From positions 1-9,007 of the forward strand of contig JANYCO010000119.1 of the NCBI GenBank assembly GCA_025360235.1: a DNA stretch of 9,007 nt. Direction: 5' to 3'. This DNA is from Cytophagales bacterium (GTDB lineage Bacteria; Bacteroidota; Bacteroidia; Cytophagales; Cytophagaceae). The translations under genes and the position numbers were made by a program. Shown here one piece after another: positions 5,708 to 9,007 of this stretch; the first letter of the stretch is position 1; each line of letters begins with the position of its first letter. Under the pieces are notes generated by a model. The model did not search any database, was not told the DNA's origin, and saw nothing but the letters and a program-made list of their open reading frames with translations.

Positions 5708-6286
5708 ATGACTGAATTAACATTAAATGAAATATTGAAGCAAGTTGGAGATTCTGAAGAGTTAAAAGCCATTGTAAAGAAATGGATAAATTATATTGAA
5801 GAAAAAGGAGTTAAAATTGGTACTCGCTCAGATACATTCTCTTCTAGTTATGAAAATTATAGAATTCGTATTTCTGTAAGACATGATGCTTCAAAAGGTG
5901 TTGGTGTCCTTTGGGATTTATTACATGAATTCGGTCACCATCTAGATCCTGATTTATCAAATATTAAAACTACCCCAAGAGAATATAGAGCTTGGATGAT
6001 CGCTAAAAAATTATTAGAAAATGAGGATATTTATAAGAGACAGATTGAATCTTTTGACTTACATATGAACAATAAACTTATTTCGTATAGGAAGGATGAT
6101 TTATTCAAGTATTTTAAAAAGGAATGTATTGTGAAATTTATAAATACTAATATGGTATCAGGAGAATTTCAAACATTTAATGTTAAGGAAAGAGCCTTCT
6201 GTTTGAAGTGCGATAAAGATGACTATAGATTTTATCCATTTGATGAAATAATAGAAGTGAAATCATTGGATGGTAAGTATAATTAA
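5708..6286 (+). CDS. Putative zinc metallopeptidase, ImmA/IrrE-like (HEFGH), with small C-terminal domain
   Basis: The 192-residue protein has no signal peptide or membrane helix, so it is probably cytoplasmic. Helix L-L-H-E-F-G-H-H-L-D (71-80) holds the zinc motif H73-E74-x-x-H77. About 15 residues on, R-E-Y-R-A-W-M-I-A-K-K-L-L (91-103) offers Glu92 as third ligand, the gluzincin pattern seen in ImmA/IrrE proteins (E-x-x-A-W-x-x-A). The N-terminal part has a helix (8-32) and a strand R-I-R-I-S-V (52-57) before the active site. The C-terminal part (about 138-188) reads as short beta strands ending Y-P-F-D-E-I-I-E-V-K and may be a small barrel. ImmA/IrrE peptidases usually cleave a partner repressor, but no repressor gene is adjacent. 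The gene is very AT-rich and boxed by REP units B and C. Family is moderately sure; substrate unknown. Confidence 0.75.
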   Translation: MTELTLNEILKQVGDSEELKAIVKKWINYIEEKGVKIGTRSDTFSSSYENYRIRISVRHDASKGVGVLWDLLHEFGHHLDPDLSNIKTTPREYRAWMIAKKLLENEDIYKRQIESFDLHMNNKLISYRKDDLFKYFKKECIVKFINTNMVSGEFQTFNVKERAFCLKCDKDDYRFYPFDEIIEVKSLDGKYN

Positions 6287-6325
6287 TTTTTGTACCTTAT
6301 TTGTACCTCAAATCACTATAGCTCC

Positions 6326-6379
6326 GTTGGCGCGGACATCCTGTCCGTGTCTATTATTTATAAAACATCTATGTTTGAA
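6326..6379 (+). repeat. REP unit C
   Basis: GTTG (6326-6329), stem-loop GGCGCGGACA-TCC-TGTCCGTGTC (6329-6351), AT spacer, second hairpin AAACAT-CT-ATGTTT (6363-6376), TTTGAA. It differs from unit B at one base (T at 6350), which weakens one base pair low in the stem. It has the same orientation as A and the opposite of B, so B and C enclose 5677-6325 as inverted repeats. Confidence 0.9.
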
Positions 6380-6410
6380 TCATTAATTATTGAATAATAT
6401 TTACCCTCAC
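6380..6410 (-). pseudogene. Possible relic of a RAYT gene 3' end
   Basis: On the minus strand this stretch reads AGG GTA AAT ATT ATT CAA TAA (R-V-N-I-I-Q-stop), beside R-V-N-I-V-R-Y-stop at the end of the intact transposase (AGG GTT AAT ATC GTT CGA TAT TGA). Several differences fall at third codon positions or are transitions. Both then run into TTCAAACAT and a REP unit. Further upstream the similarity is lost. The match is short, so the call is tentative. Confidence 0.35.
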
Positions 6411-6539
6411 TCCACTTGGCCTCTTATAGTTTCAGCGTCTGCTGGAGATATAAATATACCCTTCACCGACAAGACACAGAATAGAAAATTATCATTACAT
6501 CCAAAAACTACAACACAACTAAAAATGTAATTCAGTTTA

Positions 6540-6586
6540 CTATCGTAAAGTTAGTGCAATTCCACTTTCTATCGTATCTTTAGTAC
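6540..6586 (+). promoter_or_regulatory. Direct repeat and candidate promoter upstream of the GH9 gene
   Basis: CTATCGTAAAGTTAGTGC (6540-6557) and CTATCGTATCTTTAGTAC (6569-6586) match at 14 of 18 positions with a 29-base period, close to three helical turns, as for a regulator bound in tandem on one face. TATCTTTA (6575-6582) in the second copy differs from the -7 consensus TAnnTTTG only at the last base. It lies 23 bases before the ATG, so the site overlaps a likely promoter. Confidence 0.4.
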
Positions 6587-6605
6587 GCTATTAAACTACA
6601 CTATT

Positions 6606-8924
6606 ATGAATAAAACAGTTTCCCTCTTGTTTTTACTTCTTTGTTGTTCCCTCCAAAGTTTTGGAACCAAACTGGTCAGTATCCAAGTCGTGGACAAGGA
6701 ATACCTCATGGTCTATTTTAAGGATGGTGAACTATTTTATACCGACGACGGGAAGCGCGCCAGCGGCTATACCGGACACGACTACGTGGAAGGAGACGAA
6801 CGCCTTGAATCTTACGGTACTGAACTGAACGTTGAAATTGTCCAACAAATTTCCAGCTGGACCATCAGTTCAACGGATGATAACTTTTACAAATCAGGAA
6901 AAAATCCCAATAAGGTAAGTCGGAAAGCCAAGTGCAATAATGTTTCGGCCAACTGGAACTACAAATTGGATCATTGGATTTTTCTTAAGCTTCCCTCATC
7001 TCTGAAAAGGGGAGCTACGTACGTAATTTCTGTTTCCGAGAAAACCAATACCGACAGAACTACGATATCCTTCACGTATGATATCTTCAATTGCCTTTCC
7101 GAAGCAATACACGTCAACACGATTGGCTATACTCCCAACAGTCCGATAAAGCAAGCCGATTTATACTATTGGCTAGGCGATGGTGGTTCCAGAGACTATG
7201 AATCCTTCCTGGGCAGTCCTGTCTGGTTGTACAACGTGGATACCAAAGAGAAATACAGGGTAGGTACAGTGAAATTTTGGAAGGAGAATATTGCGGAAGC
7301 TATGGATCGAAAACTTACTGGTTCATCGGTGTGGAGTGCTGATATTGAAAATTTCAACAAACCAGGAAAATACCGCTTGGCCATAGAAGGCGTAGGATGC
7401 AGTCAGGATTTTGAAATCAAAGACGATCTATATTTTTTACCATTCAAGACTTCTGTACGCGGTTACTACTACATGCGGATAGGAGAAGACCATATGGAAA
7501 TGGTTCCCGTTCCAAGGCGTCCACTATTCATAGAAGGCAAAGATCCTATCGATACTTTCAAAATATACATTACCGACCTTGATCCATGGGATGCAGAATG
7601 GAAATCAAAATCCGGAGACCAGTGGGACGAACCACATTGGAAACCTTATAAGCAATCTATGTTCTGGAAAAGGCGCGTAGAAGGATTTCCCACCAATCCC
7701 AAAGCCTACGGAGGGCATTCCGATGCGCTGGATTGGGACCGTCATCTTGCCCATGTATCGGATGCTTACGACTTGTTGTTGCCTTACTTTTTGAGCAACG
7801 GAAAATTGAACGACGATAACCTTGGAATTGCAGAAAGCGGAAACCAGATTCCGGACCTCATTGACGAGGCCCGTAACGAAGTTGATTTCTTCCTGCGTCT
7901 TCGCTATAAGGGAGGCTACTCGCAGGGATTGACGAATCCGGACAATAAAAAATTCATGATGTTTCAGGCAGGTAATACAACAATGGCCGCATGGGCAAAT
8001 GCAGCGAATGCAGCCATGCTTTCCGATTGCTTCAGGATTGCGGGAAAGAAGGAATTGATGGAGACATATAGAGATTCTGCTATTGTAGCATTTAACTATG
8101 CAGAAAAGCAAGAAGATAAAATGGAAGGTGTTCTTCAGGAAGTAGGCGATGCACATATGACCGTTCGTGATTTTAAAATGATGGCGGCAGCATTTTTATA
8201 CAACATTACCGGTGATGCAAAATGGGAAGAGATCATGGCGAAAGAATGTGTCATTACAGGGTCGAAGTCCATAGTAGAACAAAAGGATAGCCACTGTCAG
8301 CTGTGGGGATGTGCGGCGTATATTTTATCTCCACAAACAAAAAACAAGACAAGCCTGCTGAGAAATATGAAATCTTCTATTCGTAATCAGGCGCAGTTGG
8401 AAAATCTTGATAAAATGCTGGAGCGTCCATCCAGAAGGTCCGCTAAGGACAACTGGTGGCAGACTTCCGAAAACTTGCACCTTGTGCTCATCGCGCATGC
8501 TTTTTCAGAAAGTGAAAATGAAAGAAGAAGATATGAGGAAGCCATGCTTTCGGAATACGAATGGGGGTTGGGCAGGAATCCTTCCAACATTGTAGAAATG
8601 ACAGGACTTGGAAATCGTCCTGTAGTGAACATCTACACCTCCGGTCGAAACGATGGTACTCCGGGATTACATCCCGGGCATACGCCATACAATAATTTGG
8701 GAACATGGGATACCAACAACAAAGGAGGGGGCGACCCACAGTGGTTTGTACAACGGTCGTATCCGGACTGGATAACCAACGGATGGCCTTTCCAGGAAGG
8801 GCATTTCAATTGCAGGTATTCCTGGTCCAATGCCGAGTTCACGCCAAGACAGACCATGAGAGGAAAGATGGCGCTCTATGGTTATTTGTATAGTATTCAG
8901 GGGCGGTTCAAGAAGTTGGAGTAA
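6606..8924 (+). CDS. Secreted glycoside hydrolase family 9 enzyme (endoglucanase-like)
   Basis: The 772-residue protein has a signal peptide at about 1-20 (M-N-K-T-V, Leu-rich core, S-F-G). A beta-sandwich region (about 21-160) and a second Ig-like domain typical of GH9 enzymes (about 165-275) come before the (alpha/alpha)6 catalytic domain (about 280-765). Catalytic-domain landmarks are G-G-H-S-D-A-L-D-W-D (369-378), the counterpart of the usual D-A-G-D motif with Asp373 and Asp376 as candidate nucleophile-water binders; E-S-G-N-Q-I-P-D-L-I-D-E-A (410-422); G-L-G-R-N-P (654-659); H-P-G-H (689-692); and S-N-A-E-F (741-745), with Glu744 the likely proton donor. GH9 enzymes invert and cleave beta-1,4 glucans, though some act on other beta-glycans. 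The DALD variant and the extra N-terminal domain leave the substrate open. There is no T9SS tail and no proper lipobox, so it is probably periplasmic or exported otherwise. Confidence 0.93.
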   Translation: MNKTVSLLFLLLCCSLQSFGTKLVSIQVVDKEYLMVYFKDGELFYTDDGKRASGYTGHDYVEGDERLESYGTELNVEIVQQISSWTISSTDDNFYKSGKNPNKVSRKAKCNNVSANWNYKLDHWIFLKLPSSLKRGATYVISVSEKTNTDRTTISFTYDIFNCLSEAIHVNTIGYTPNSPIKQADLYYWLGDGGSRDYESFLGSPVWLYNVDTKEKYRVGTVKFWKENIAEAMDRKLTGSSVWSADIENFNKPGKYRLAIEGVGCSQDFEIKDDLYFLPFKTSVRGYYYMRIGEDHMEMVPVPRRPLFIEGKDPIDTFKIYITDLDPWDAEWKSKSGDQWDEPHWKPYKQSMFWKRRVEGFPTNPKAYGGHSDALDWDRHLAHVSDAYDLLLPYFLSNGKLNDDNLGIAESGNQIPDLIDEARNEVDFFLRLRYKGGYSQGLTNPDNKKFMMFQAGNTTMAAWANAANAAMLSDCFRIAGKKELMETYRDSAIVAFNYAEKQEDKMEGVLQEVGDAHMTVRDFKMMAAAFLYNITGDAKWEEIMAKECVITGSKSIVEQKDSHCQLWGCAAYILSPQTKNKTSLLRNMKSSIRNQAQLENLDKMLERPSRRSAKDNWWQTSENLHLVLIAHAFSESENERRRYEEAMLSEYEWGLGRNPSNIVEMTGLGNRPVVNIYTSGRNDGTPGLHPGHTPYNNLGTWDTNNKGGGDPQWFVQRSYPDWITNGWPFQEGHFNCRYSWSNAEFTPRQTMRGKMALYGYLYSIQGRFKKLE

Positions 8925-9007
8925 CCCCTCACTACTGTCTTGTCCTGAAATAGCTTGACACTGTCTATCCTGAATAAGACACAATTATCCTCATTTTTTA
9001 TCCTCCG
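8925..9007. other. Tail of window with imperfect direct repeat, possible insertion-sequence end
   Basis: ACTGTCTTGTCCTGAA (8934-8949) and ACTGTCTATCCTGAA (8960-8973) form an imperfect direct repeat with a 26-base period. TGTCTT (8936-8941) is also inverted as AAGACA (8976-8981). Such ends occur on insertion sequences, but the window stops before any transposase could be seen. Confidence 0.25.

Larger units (their letters stand above)
6287..6605. other. Intergenic region with REP unit C, a RAYT-like relic and the GH9 promoter region
   Basis: No complete gene is present. From left to right it holds a short direct repeat TTTGTACCT (twice within 6288-6307), REP unit C (6326-6379), about 45 bases resembling the reverse complement of the RAYT gene end (6380-6410), and a paired direct repeat with a possible -7 element (6540-6586). 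The stretch 6420-6540 shows nothing I can name. Confidence 0.6.

Noticed and set aside
4947..6379. CRISPR array
   Set aside because: Three repeats only, in both orientations and hundreds of bases apart, with genes between them and no cas genes.
5623..6379. Target-site duplication around the B-gene-C block
   Set aside because: Bases outside the two TTTGAA ends (...GATGAAATA and TCATTAATT...) share no direct repeat, so classical cut-and-paste insertion is not supported.
6606..6665. Lipoprotein signal in the GH9 protein (L-L-C-C-S)
   Set aside because: A lipobox needs Gly, Ala or Ser before the Cys; here it is Leu or Cys, so a type I signal peptide is preferred.
7605..8156. 183-codon open frame on the minus strand
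   Set aside because: It is antisense to the GH9 catalytic core, which is firmly identified, and shows no protein-like pattern.

Overview
The window reads as chromosomal DNA of a Bacteroidota bacterium, probably in or near the Chitinophagia or Sphingobacteriia. The signs are an AT-rich genome, a secreted protein with a type IX secretion (T9SS) type A C-terminal sorting domain, a TAnnTTTG-type -7 promoter element, no Shine-Dalgarno sequences before the starts, and a family 9 glycoside hydrolase with Bacteroidota-like architecture. The lineage is inferred from these features; no marker gene was compared.

Layout. 1-353: C-terminal part of a thioredoxin-fold protein (WCGWCK). 403-951: AT-rich two-helix membrane protein of unknown function. 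976-2358: complete mnmE (tRNA U34 modification GTPase), which must start at TTG. 2359-2721: non-coding, with a 14-bp palindrome, one perfect DnaA-box match and two large hairpins. 2722-3057 (minus): small AT-rich hypothetical. 3058-3359: degenerate REP-like hairpins and a hairpin behind the next gene. 3360-4643 (minus): secreted beta-helix protein with a T9SS tail. 4644-6379: a REP/RAYT island. 6540-6586: a paired direct repeat in a promoter region. 6606-8924: secreted GH9 enzyme. 8925-9007: short non-coding tail with an imperfect direct repeat.

The REP/RAYT island is the most notable part. A REP-associated tyrosine transposase (5005-5535, minus) lies between two inverted REP units (A at 4947-5001, B at 5623-5676). 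A third unit (C at 6326-6379) matches B at 53 of 54 bases in the opposite orientation. B and C box a gene for an HEFGH-type putative zinc metallopeptidase resembling ImmA/IrrE. Each unit has a GTTG head, a 10-bp imperfect hairpin with a TCC loop, an 11-12 nt AT-rich spacer and a second hairpin (AAACAT-nn-ATGTTT). Sequence beyond unit C resembles the last codons of the RAYT gene, as if a second RAYT copy once stood there.

mnmE is housekeeping. The beta-helix protein and the GH9 enzyme suggest extracellular polysaccharide use, but no SusC/SusD genes are present and they do not form an operon. The remaining small genes are accessory, AT-rich and near repeats.
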